Source of the DNA: an uncultured Collinsella sp.
GTDB taxonomy: Bacteria > Actinomycetota > Coriobacteriia > Coriobacteriales > Coriobacteriaceae
Direction of reading: 5' to 3'
NCBI GenBank assembly: GCA_902470925.1
Contig: CABRIF010000120.1
Location: 1-6,635 of the forward strand
DNA length: 6,635 nucleotides
Below are positions 1 to 6,635 of this stretch, piece by piece. Every line of letters starts with the position of its first letter. The first letter of the stretch is position 1. Below the pieces are notes generated by a model. The model was not told where the DNA came from. It did not search any database and saw only the letters and a program-made list of their open reading frames with translations. A program made the translations under genes and the position numbers.

Positions 1-47
1 GAGATTCCTCTACGTCTCGTGGGCTCGGAGATGTGTATAAGAGACAG
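1..47 (+). other. Nextera i7/read-2 sequencing adapter (artifact)
   Basis: This is synthetic library sequence, not genomic DNA. Positions 1-5 are the end of the P7 oligonucleotide, 6-13 are an 8-base index (TCCTCTAC, read as GTAGAGGA, which I recall as Nextera index N712), 14-28 are GTCTCGTGGGCTCGG, and 29-47 are the Tn5 mosaic end AGATGTGTATAAGAGACAG. Native DNA starts at 48. An open frame starting here translates as the well-known artifact MYKRQ and should not be annotated as a protein start. Confidence 0.98.
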
Positions 48-58
48 ATATCGTGGGG

Positions 59-65
59 AAAGGAG
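59..65 (+). promoter_or_regulatory. Shine-Dalgarno supporting the GTG 71 start
   Basis: AAAGGAG lies five bases before GTG 71 and is a near-perfect complement to the 3' end of 16S rRNA. It is the main reason for preferring GTG 71 over ATG 287. Only 23 native bases precede GTG 71, so the promoter is outside the contig. A longer reading frame entering from the left cannot be fully excluded, because the frame stays open back to the adapter junction and an earlier in-frame GTG sits at 53. Confidence 0.6.
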
Positions 66-70
66 ATCGC

Positions 71-3000
71 GTGGGACGTGTTCTCACCGGCAACCGCGAC
101 CAGGTTGCGCACTTCACATCCAAGATACCTGCAGTTTTTAGCCAGCTTCGGCGTCCGGCCAAACCTGGTCGGCATCTCGGCGCTGCTGCCCATCCGGCCA
201 AGCCGAGTCGGCGCCTTAACGCTGCTGCTCGCCCGGTCGAATCGGGTCGTCACCTCCGCGCGGTCGCTCATTCGGAGGGGTGTCGCATGACTGCCTCCAT
301 GCGCCTGGCTGATGGAGGTCAATACCCGGCTGCCACCTGCATGGGCTTCCGTGCAAGCGTGCGCCCGGCCGGCACCCGCCAGGCGGCCGGTGCCCCCGCG
401 CCCGCCCGCGCCCGGCGCCGCCGTCGCGGCATCGCCGCTGCGGCAGCGGCTACGCTTGCCCTGGCGGCATGCCTGGCTGCTCCGGTGCCGGCGCAGGCCG
501 GGCCGCTTGAGGACCTCGGTCAGGCCCTGAGCTCGATATTTGGTGCTGGGGGGGGGTCTTCCGAAACTGAAGGCGGCCCGTCGGTCGATGACGACCAGAA
601 CCTCATCACCAACACGAAAAGCCCTAGCAACGCCACGCTCAACCTTTTCGACTACTGGCTGATCGACCAGGACTACACCGACGTTCGCCCCGACCCGTCC
701 GGCTGGGAGAACATGGGCATCAACGCCGGCCATGAGCTGCGCTTCAGCAATGCCGGCGAGCATGAGGGCCCCGACAGCAAGTCGATCAACGCCTGGACCG
801 GCAAGACCGGCGTCCCGTATTTCAACATGGTGCGAAACACCCTCGGCCCGGACGGCTACCCGGTGCTTGCCGCCGGCAACCGCTACGCCTCCGGCGCCAC
901 CACCACGGGTCAGTCGCTGGCCTACCTGTTCGACTCTTCCCAGATCGAGGGCAAGGCCGCCTACCGCGATGTGCGCGGCCTGGTGCAGTTCAAGGACGGC
1001 TACTACACCTATGACAGCTCCAAGAACTTCGCCTCCTACAACGATGACACGGGCAACTTCCTGCTGTACAACACCTACGCGGTGAACAACGACGCCGGCA
1101 CCGTGGCCGGTCAGTTCTTCCCCTTCAACACCGGCGCAGAGGTGTTCGACCTCAACACCGACGGCACCATCAAGCCGAAGAACATCAAGTCGACCAACAG
1201 CAAGCTCAACCACTACTTCGGCGCGGAGCTCACGGCCGACTTCAAGCAGCCGGCCGGCGGCAAGATCGGCGGCGCGCCCATGACCTTCGACTTCGCGGGC
1301 GATGACGACGTGTGGCTGTTCATCGACGGCGTGCTCGTGGGCGATCTGGGCGGCATCCACGGCGCCGCCTCGATGTCGATCAACTTCCAGACCGGCGAGA
1401 TCACCCTGGCCGATTCGCGCCCGAACCCTGCAACCTCCTGGGGCAGCAAAACCACGACCATCCGCGCCCAGTTCGAAGCGGCGCTCGGCGCCGACGCCGC
1501 GGCGGAATACCTCAAGGAGGGCACGAACACCCTGCGCGACGACTCCTACCACACGCTCAAGTTCTACTACCTCGAGCGCGGCAACACCGATTCCAACATG
1601 AAGCTCACCTTCAATCTGCTGCAGACAACCGAAAGCAGCGTGGAGAAGGATAACCAGCGCGGTGAGCCGATCCCCGGCGTGGGCTTCGAGCTCTACCTGG
1701 CCGACAAGGCCGCGGACGGCACCTACACTGTGAGCAGCAAGTACAGCAAGCCCGTCTCCACCGGCACCACCGATGACAACGGCAAGCTCGTTTTCAAGAC
1801 GCCGGACGGGACCCGTCCGATCAACTTCGCCGAGCTCTACGGCGAGAACGCGCAGTATTTCATCTTGAAGGAGGTTTCGACGCCGGAGGGCTACCACAAA
1901 TCGGCCGACGCCTGGCTGCGCTACGTGCCGAGCAACGGCCGCGACGGCGACGGCTTCCTCATCTCGGACAACCTGTGGCAAACCGGTACCTACATGGCGC
2001 CGGCCCAGGTGACCTCCTTCAACGTGAACAACCACAACGGCGAGGTGCAGACCACGGATCTTTACGGGCAGACGCAGCAGTGGATCAAGGTCGACGATTC
2101 CAAGACCATGTTCGCCGTGCTCTACAAGCGCGACCCGGCCACGTCCTCGCCAGGCGCCACCTGGTATCCCATCTTGGGCAGCGCGGGCGCCTGGTCGGTG
2201 GACACGAGCGGCATTACCGCAGCCACCCATTTCAACGAGCTGTACCGCAACGGCGACGCTAAGCCGTTCACCTTCGAGGATGATACCTGGAGCGTGGACT
2301 TGGGCATCTTGCCCGGCCGCGTGACGGAGTACCCGTTCATGGCGAGCGAGGATCAGGACAACGCGAGCTTCCGCATCGTGTACTACCTGGTGGACATGCC
2401 GCGCGACGAGCTGGAGGCGCAGCTGCGCGCCGGCGGCAACCCCATCACCAACGACAATACCTACATGCTGGAATCCGACGGCAAGGCCGGCAACTTCACC
2501 CGCACGAGCTACGCTAAGATGCGCGTCACCAACGTGGAGAACAAGCTCGTGGTGCAGAAGGTCGACGACGAGGGGACGCCGGTGAACGGCGCTGTCTTCG
2601 ACCTGTATCGCGCTGCGGACATGAACAGCGATGCGAGCGCGCCCAACCCGGCCGCCATGCCGTACCGCACGGCGACCACCGCCGACATGACGCACGAGTC
2701 GCCCGCGTGGGTGGACGGCGCGTTGGCGTTCAAGGCGTTGCCTGAGGGCACCTACTACCTGGTGGAGCGCACGGCTCCGGCAGGCTACGTGCGCAACGGG
2801 CGGGTGACCCGCGTGATCGTGGACGGCACGGGCGTGTATGCCGACGCCGGCGAGGCCGATGACGGCGTCACGGTCGAGGCCGGTGCGGGCACGCTCGTCG
2901 ATTCCATGGACGATTTCGGCCGCAACGACCAGGTCGAGGTGACCCTGCACGACATCAAGGCCCAGCGAGCGACGGCGAGCGTGAGCGCGGTGGCCGGCGA

Positions 3001-6000
3001 GCAGAACGCCTACCGGATCGATGGCTGGACCGAGGCGGCGGGCACCGACATCGACAACCAGGTGCACCTGCGCTACAACGACCACGCGGCCACCGACGGC
3101 AGCGAGTCGATGGTCTACCTGCCCGATCACGACAAGCAGCAAAGCGACGCCACGACCTTCACGGCCGATACCGGCATCGTGGGCGCGCGGATTCGCCAGG
3201 ACTCGCTTACCGAGGGCATGCAGCACAACCACGGCATCGGCACCTGGTATGAGCTGGGCGACCAGCTGCTCAACAACCTGTACTCCGGCTACACGGCCGT
3301 GCGCGTGGAAAACCAGCGCACCTCATCGCTCGAGGTGGAGAAAAAGGTCAGTATCCCGGACGGCTACACCGCGCCCGACGGGCTCGATGACATCGATTTC
3401 GCCATACGCTACACCTTCACGGACGCCGCGGGCAAGGAGCTGCCCGGCTCTTTCACCGCGCGCGTGTTCAAAACCGTCAACGGTACCGAGGTACAGCAGG
3501 GCCGTGACTTCAAGCTCGCAAGCGGCGAGGTGCACTCCATTAAAAACGGCGAGACCCTGAAGGTCTACGGCCTGCCTGCGGGCACGAACTACCAGGTGAG
3601 CGAGCCTGCAGACACGATGCCGGAAGGCTTCACGCAGGTGCAGCCCTCAAATGAGGCGGGCGAGGCCTGTGACGCCACAGGGCAGATCGCCGCGCCCGGC
3701 GAGACGCCGGTACACCGCGTGTTCATGAACCGCTACCTGCCGGCGCCCGCGCAGATCCCGGTCGACACGCTGGGCGTGCGCAAGATCTTCACGGCCGACG
3801 CTTCCCTGGGCGACCCGTGGGACCTGCTGAACGACGGCGAGGGCTTCACCTTCGTGCTGCAGGGCTCCACCGACACCGAACCCATGCCCGACGATGCGCA
3901 GGAAAGCGCCTCGGGCCATCTGGAGTCCACACTCACGGTGACCCGGGACGACGCGGATGCGGACCCGGCGTTCTCCAAGTTCTTCCAGTCGGTGCGCTTC
4001 GATACGCCGGGTGAGTACAAGTACGAGGTGTTCGAGCGCACGCCAACCGGCGAGGACCGCGTGCCGGGCGTTGCCTATTCGGACGCGTCCTACACGGTGT
4101 GCGTGACGGTGACCGAGAACACCGCCGAGCGCCGGCTCGAGGCCGCTGTGGCGGTGACCCGCACCTATACCGACGCGGGTGCCGAGGTGAGCGAGGTGAT
4201 CAAGCCGCAGGAAGACGGCTCCTTCGTGCTGCCGTTCACGAACACGGCCCAGCGCCAGAGCGCCACGGTGTCGGCTCTGGCAACCAAGCGCCTGTCCGGC
4301 CGCGACATCGTGACCGGCGAGTTCGGCTTCCGCATGGACGCCGTGCCGCTCGACGACGAGCAGATGGCGCATTTCCCCATGCCAGCCGGCGCGCAGACCG
4401 ACCCCGAGACGGGCCGCCCGTATGTGACGACGGTCAACGCCGGTTCCCAGGTGAGTTTCGGTCAGATCACCTTTACCGATGCCGACTACGGCGAGTCGGT
4501 GGACTATTACTATGAGCTGTCCGAGATCGTGCCCGACGACGCGGTGAACGCCGATGGGGTCGCCTGGGCCGATGCCTCGGCGATTGAGCGCGCGAACGGC
4601 GGCTTTGCCAAGGACGGGGTGACCTACACAAGCCAGCACTACACCATGTGGGTGCACCTGGAGTACGCCGGATCCGACCAGGGCGTCATGACCGCCCAGA
4701 TCACCTACTACAAGGGCGACTGGCCCGCCACGGGCCAAAGCGGCCTGGGCGGCGCGGGCCATGAGGAGTTCGTGCCGTCCGACAACGGCGTGAACGGCGT
4801 GCTGTTCGAAAACGAATATCGCTCCAGCTTCCACACGAACCTCATCCAGGTGACCAAGCGTCTGATCGGCCGCGCCATGACCGCGGAGGACGGCTTCGAG
4901 ATCGTGGCCGAGGGCTCCGATGAGGCTTCCGCCAACCTGCTCAAAACCGCGCTGAGCGGCGGCGGCGGCGTGATGGAGGGCTCCAAGCTCGTGTTCCGCC
5001 CGGACGCGGCCGCCGATGGCGAGCTGGTGAAGATGTCGGCCGGCTCGCTTACCCTCACGCAGGAGGACGCGGGCACCGCCCAGAATCCCAAGGTCTACAC
5101 CTGGGTGATATCGGAGCGCATCCCATCCGACGACGCGAAGCTGCCCGGCGTGACCTACGACCGCAAGCAGCTGCGCCTGCAGTTTTCCGTGGTGGACGAC
5201 CAGAAGGGCGCCATCCGGGTGACGCCTACGCTCACGCGCATGTACGACACCGACGGCACGCCCGACGGTAGCAGGGTGAACCTCGACATCATCTTCGACC
5301 GCGACACCAAGCGCTACTCGCTGGACTTCACCAATGTATTCGAGGCGAAGGAGACCTATGCGGGCGTAGATGTGCTCAAGACGATGGTCGGCCGCGAGAT
5401 GCACGACGGGGAGTTCCGGTTCAGGGCCGTGGCTGCCGACTATCAGTCGGCGCTGAAGCTGTTCGAGCTCTATCAGAGCTCGTCTGAGGAATACGCGGCC
5501 GAGCAGGAGTTCAGCGCGCCGGCGGCCGACGATGGGGCCACGGTGCGCATGGAGAAGCTGCGCGGACTCACCTTCACGCAGGATGACGTGCGCGACGGCG
5601 ACAATTGGTATTCCTATTACTACGTGGAGGACCTGCCGACCCACGACGACGATGACGCCACCGCCGGCATGCAGCAGCGCGGCGTGACCTACGACGAGAC
5701 CGCGTACCGCGTGGACATCTCGCCGCGTCTGGATGAGCGAAGCGGTGCGCTCTATACCATCACCGAGGTGTACCAGGGCGTGCGCGACCAGGAGTTCTCC
5801 GATACGCCGGTGGTGACGTTCGACAGCCGTGACGGCAAGCTGCCCGAGCTGGCGTTCGAGAACAGCTACAAGGCCGCGCCGGTGACGGTGCGCGGCACCA
5901 TGCTCACCAAGAAGCTCGAGGGGCGCAACTGGCAGGCGGACGATTCGTTCAGCTTCCGGTATACGCAGGAGTCCTACCAGCTCGACGATCAGGTCATGCA

Positions 6001-6589
6001 GCCGGGCGACGCCGGGTACGTGGGCATGGAGATCCCCGATTCGACGGTGGATGCCTCGAGCGAGGGCACGGGCACCGAGGGCGTGCGCCGCTTCGGCTTT
6101 GCCGACGTGGTGTATAGCGAGCCGGGCGTTTACACCTACACGGTGCGTGAGAACAAGCCTGCCGACGGCGCCCTGCCGGGCGTGACCTACTCCGATGAGG
6201 TGGCGCGCGTGACGGTGACCGTGGTCGACTTGGGCCGTGGCCGACTGTTCGCGTTCCCGCAGGCCACAGACATCGAGGACGGGCACGACGCGCACTTCAC
6301 CAACGTGTACACGCCGCAGGAGGCCGCGGTGTCCACCGACGGCCTGTTCTCCAAGACGCTTATCGGGCGCACCTGGCATGAGGACGAGACGTTCACCTTC
6401 GACCTGCGGGCGCTCGACCCTGCCGACGCTCCGCTGCCGGCGGGTGCTGTCGACGGCGTGGCCTCGGTGAAGGTGAGCGCCGACAACGCGGGCGCGTTCG
6501 GGTTCGGTTCGATCTCGTTCAGCGCGAAGGACCTGGCTGGAGCCGCCGAGCGCACCTTCCGTTACGCGGTGAGCGAGCGCGTGCCGGAC
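71..6589 (+). CDS. Giant secreted fibro-slime/CnaB/FctA-repeat surface adhesin, 3'-truncated
   Basis: This is a cell-surface adhesin or fimbrial-type stalk protein, open for 2173 codons. Residue numbers count from GTG 71. Order: basic N-terminal extension with three 13-residue repeats (28-66); Arg run 115-119 and hydrophobic signal core to about 143; low-complexity linker with Gly run 160-162; N-terminal domain from about 188, with LNLFDYW at 190-196; fibro-slime domain 378-518; CnaB domain 521-619 and an unassigned segment to 821; second CnaB 823-962 and a segment to 1081; DUF5979/DUF7601-like Ig domain 1086-1224; six FctA/Spy0128-type pilin domains from 1234 to the cut. The mature part has only two Cys (1200, 1344), which fits isopeptide rather than disulfide stabilisation. 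The frame continues into adapter (LSLIHISEPTR is artifact), so the real C-terminus and any sortase signal are missing. ATG 287 is the alternative start. Binding target is unknown. The adhesin class is secure; the exact start is uncertain. Confidence 0.93.
152..268 (+). repeat. Three degenerate 39-bp tandem repeats encoding 13-residue units
   Basis: The units are 152-190, 191-229 and 230-268. In the adhesin frame they read RPAKPGRHLGAAA, then HPAKPSRRLNAAA, then RPVESGRHLRAVA. Units 1 and 2 match at about three quarters of bases; the third is more diverged. Units 1 and 2 differ by synonymous changes at several codons (aaa/aag, cct/ccg, ctc/ctt, gcc/gct) in this frame, whereas in the other open forward frame (ending at the TGA at 288-290) none of the differences are synonymous. 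This suggests the repeats have been translated as part of the adhesin, upstream of ATG 287. Their role is unknown; they would lie in the cytoplasmic n-region before the signal core. Confidence 0.65.
274..289 (+). promoter_or_regulatory. Alternative ribosome binding site and ATG 287 start
   Basis: GGAGGGG at 274-280 is six bases before ATG 287, in the same frame as GTG 71. A gene caller could choose this start. It would still give an unusually long n-region of about 48 residues before the hydrophobic core. The site may be a second, internal start or may be incidental, since these bases also encode S-E-G-C-R-M in the long form. Confidence 0.4.
413..499 (+). other. Signal peptide: basic stretch, hydrophobic core and cleavage site
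   Basis: Residues 115-119 are five consecutive arginines, followed by an Ala/Leu-rich core and the AxA-type signal peptidase I site VPAQA before GP (cleavage after residue 143, base 499). Within the core, LAAC (Cys at 470-472, residue 134) also fits a lipobox, so a lipoprotein cannot be ruled out from sequence alone. Continuation of apolar residues after that Cys, and the family's usual wall anchoring, favour signal peptidase I. There is no convincing twin-arginine motif. Confidence 0.8.
548..556 (+). repeat. Poly-G tract (G9), candidate phase-variation switch
   Basis: Nine uninterrupted G encode Gly 160-162, seventeen codons after the predicted signal peptidase site. The run is in frame as assembled. 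Loss of one G leads to TGA at 660-662; gain of one G leads to TGA at 568-570. Both would abolish all adhesive domains. It is the longest mononucleotide run I see in the window and lies in a non-conserved linker, as expected for a slipped-strand contingency tract. Function is inferred. Confidence 0.75.
632..1624 (+). other. N-terminal adhesin region with fibro-slime (PA14-like) domain
   Basis: The segment opens with ATLNLFDYWLID and GINAGHELRF, then SLAYLFD and QFFPFN, a sequence pattern I associate with the region that precedes fibro-slime domains in large surface proteins of gut Actinobacteria and Clostridia. The fibro-slime core (bases 1202-1624, residues 378-518) is marked by LNHYFGAEL, by GDDDVWLFIDGVLVGDLGG at residues 410-428 followed by IHG, and by the closing pattern HTLKFYYLERG...SNMKLTFNL. 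This fold is PA14-like, a family often linked to carbohydrate binding; the ligand here is unknown. Being N-terminal on a long stalk, it is the likely distal tip. Confidence 0.8.
1631..2533 (+). other. CnaB/SpaA domain 1 plus ~200-residue downstream segment
   Basis: SSVEKDN...GEPIPGVGFELYLAD, TTDDNGKLVF and FILKEVSTPEGY form a canonical CnaB (prealbumin-like) fold, with candidate isopeptide Lys 526 and catalytic Glu 601. The usual final strand ending in V-x-N does not follow directly. A segment of about 200 residues intervenes (TDLYGQ, MFAVLYKRD, WYPILGSAGAWSVD, DLGILPGRVTEYPF), and MRVTNVEN appears only at its end (818-824). The segment is either a separate unnamed domain or an insertion into the CnaB fold. 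Confidence 0.75.
2537..3313 (+). other. CnaB/SpaA domain 2 plus ~120-residue downstream segment
   Basis: NKLVVQKVDDEGTPVNGAVF, LAFKALPEGTYYLVERTAPAGY are classic CnaB strands, with candidate Lys 830 and Glu 899. The following stretch VDGTGVYADAGEADDGV to VEVTLHDIKAQ extends the domain. A further segment (VHLRYND, GIGTWYELGDQLLNNLYSGYTAVRVENQR) then leads to the next Ig-like domain. I do not recognise a named family for that last segment. Confidence 0.75.
3326..3742 (+). other. Ig-like domain resembling DUF5979/DUF7601
   Basis: SLEVEKKV starts the domain, followed by DIDFAIRYTFTDAAGKELPG, FKLASGEVHSIKNGETLKVYGLPAGTNYQVSE and the closing VHRVFMNRY. This pattern of an initial V-x-K strand, a GLPAGTxYxVxE motif and a terminal V-F-x-N strand is typical of CnaB-related stalk domains. 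Residue 1200 is one of two cysteines in the mature part. The exact family assignment is from memory. Confidence 0.6.
3770..6589 (+). repeat. Array of six FctA/Spy0128-type pilin isopeptide domains (sixth truncated)
   Basis: Domains lie at about 3770-4252, 4265-4825, 4838-5347, 5360-5875, 5882-6316 and 6326-6589. Five start with a K-x-x-x-G-R strand (for example TKRLSGR, TKRLIGR, TKKLEGR); the first is variant (VRKIF). Each then has F-x-F or F-x-I, a Y-x-V/I-x-E strand, usually a G-V-x-Y strand, and a closing F-T/E-N strand. Candidate Lys/Glu/Asn triads by position are 1238/1322/1391, 1406/1485/1581, 1596/1682/1755, 1770/1853/1931 and 1947/2027/2078. The sixth has Lys 2095 and Glu 2169, with its Asn beyond the contig. 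The copies are well diverged, so this is an old expansion. They would form a stiff, protease-resistant stalk. Confidence 0.85.
4956..4970 (+). repeat. (GCG)5 trinucleotide repeat inside the third FctA domain
   Basis: Five GCG units encode a run of four Gly (residues 1630-1633) in an apparent loop. A change by whole units would keep the frame and alter only loop length. It may be no more than GC-rich codon bias. Confidence 0.5.
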
Positions 6590-6635
6590 CTGTCTCTTAT
6601 ACACATCTCCGAGCCCACGAGACGTAGAGGAATCT
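6590..6635 (-). other. Nextera i7/read-2 sequencing adapter (artifact)
   Basis: This is the exact reverse complement of 2-47: mosaic end 6590-6608, CCGAGCCCACGAGAC 6609-6623, index GTAGAGGA 6624-6631, then P7 end. The adhesin frame reads through it as LSLIHISEPTR, a known adapter translation. The last native base is 6589, or at most 6590 if the shared C is also genomic. The inverted pair at the contig ends should not be read as transposon terminal repeats. Confidence 0.98.

Noticed and set aside
100..145. Possible promoter in the left region (TTGCGC at 105, GATACC at 124)
   Set aside because: Spacing does not fit a -35/-10 pair, and the region is probably coding.
200..250. Short hairpins (GCCGAGTCGGC, CCCG...CGGG) as a terminator or riboswitch
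   Set aside because: Stems are short, there is no U-tract, and they are part of the GC-rich codon repeats.
33..290. Plus-strand open frame ending in a TGA that overlaps ATG 287, suggesting an upstream coupled gene
   Set aside because: It begins in adapter, has no recognisable sequence, and the 39-bp repeats show no synonymous change in this frame but several in the adhesin frame.
1213..1530. Antisense and other-frame open frames of 70-180 codons across the gene (for example 1213-1530, 3021-3560, 4099-4515, 4708-5091)
   Set aside because: All overlap the clearly coding adhesin frame, lack domains, and have Ser/Thr/Arg/Pro-rich shadow composition typical of GC-rich genes.
3647..6604. Minus-strand open frame of 985 codons
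   Set aside because: It starts inside adapter (MYKRQ), is in codon register with the adhesin, has a His/Arg/Val-rich composition with no recognisable domain, and is explained by the absence of TTA, CTA and TCA in the sense gene.
1..6635. 46-base perfect inverted repeats at the window ends, resembling transposon termini
   Set aside because: They are Nextera adapters including the engineered Tn5 mosaic end and an index; there is no transposase or genomic target duplication.

Overview
This window is one contig carrying a single very large, GC-rich gene on the + strand. Both ends are library adapter, not biology: 1-47 and 6590-6635 are the Illumina Nextera read-2/i7 adapter with the Tn5 mosaic end, in opposite orientations. 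The native DNA is therefore 48-6589, and the gene is cut at its 3' end by a tagmentation site.

The gene (best start GTG 71, alternative ATG 287) has no stop from its start to 6589, giving at least 2173 codons. It encodes a giant secreted, multi-domain cell-surface adhesin. In order the protein has: an Arg/Ala/Pro-rich N-terminal extension with three 13-residue repeats; a basic stretch and hydrophobic signal segment; a low-complexity linker encoded across a run of nine G; an N-terminal domain leading into a fibro-slime (PA14-like) domain; two CnaB/SpaA-type domains, each followed by a long unassigned segment; an Ig-like domain resembling DUF5979/DUF7601; and at least six tandem FctA/Spy0128-type pilin isopeptide domains, the sixth cut by the contig end. 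The cell-wall anchor (sortase motif, membrane helix, basic tail) would lie beyond the contig and is not seen.

The likely host is a gut Actinobacterium, most plausibly of class Coriobacteriia (Collinsella/Olsenella-like). This rests on the GC-rich codon use (TTA and CTA leucine codons were not met in the reading frame) and on my recollection that the fibro-slime + CnaB + Spy0128-repeat architecture is common there. It is an inference, not a database result.

The most notable point is the G9 tract at 548-556, just after the predicted signal-peptide cleavage site. With nine G the gene is in frame. One G fewer meets a stop at 660-662, and one G more meets a stop at 568-570. The gene therefore looks like an ON/OFF phase-variable surface adhesin, assembled here in the ON state. 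The second point is the N-terminus: 13-codon repeats upstream of the obvious ATG vary synonymously in the adhesin frame, and a GTG with a strong Shine-Dalgarno precedes them, so the coding region probably begins earlier than a simple ATG call would place it. No RNA gene, CRISPR array, mobile element, terminator or second gene is supported.
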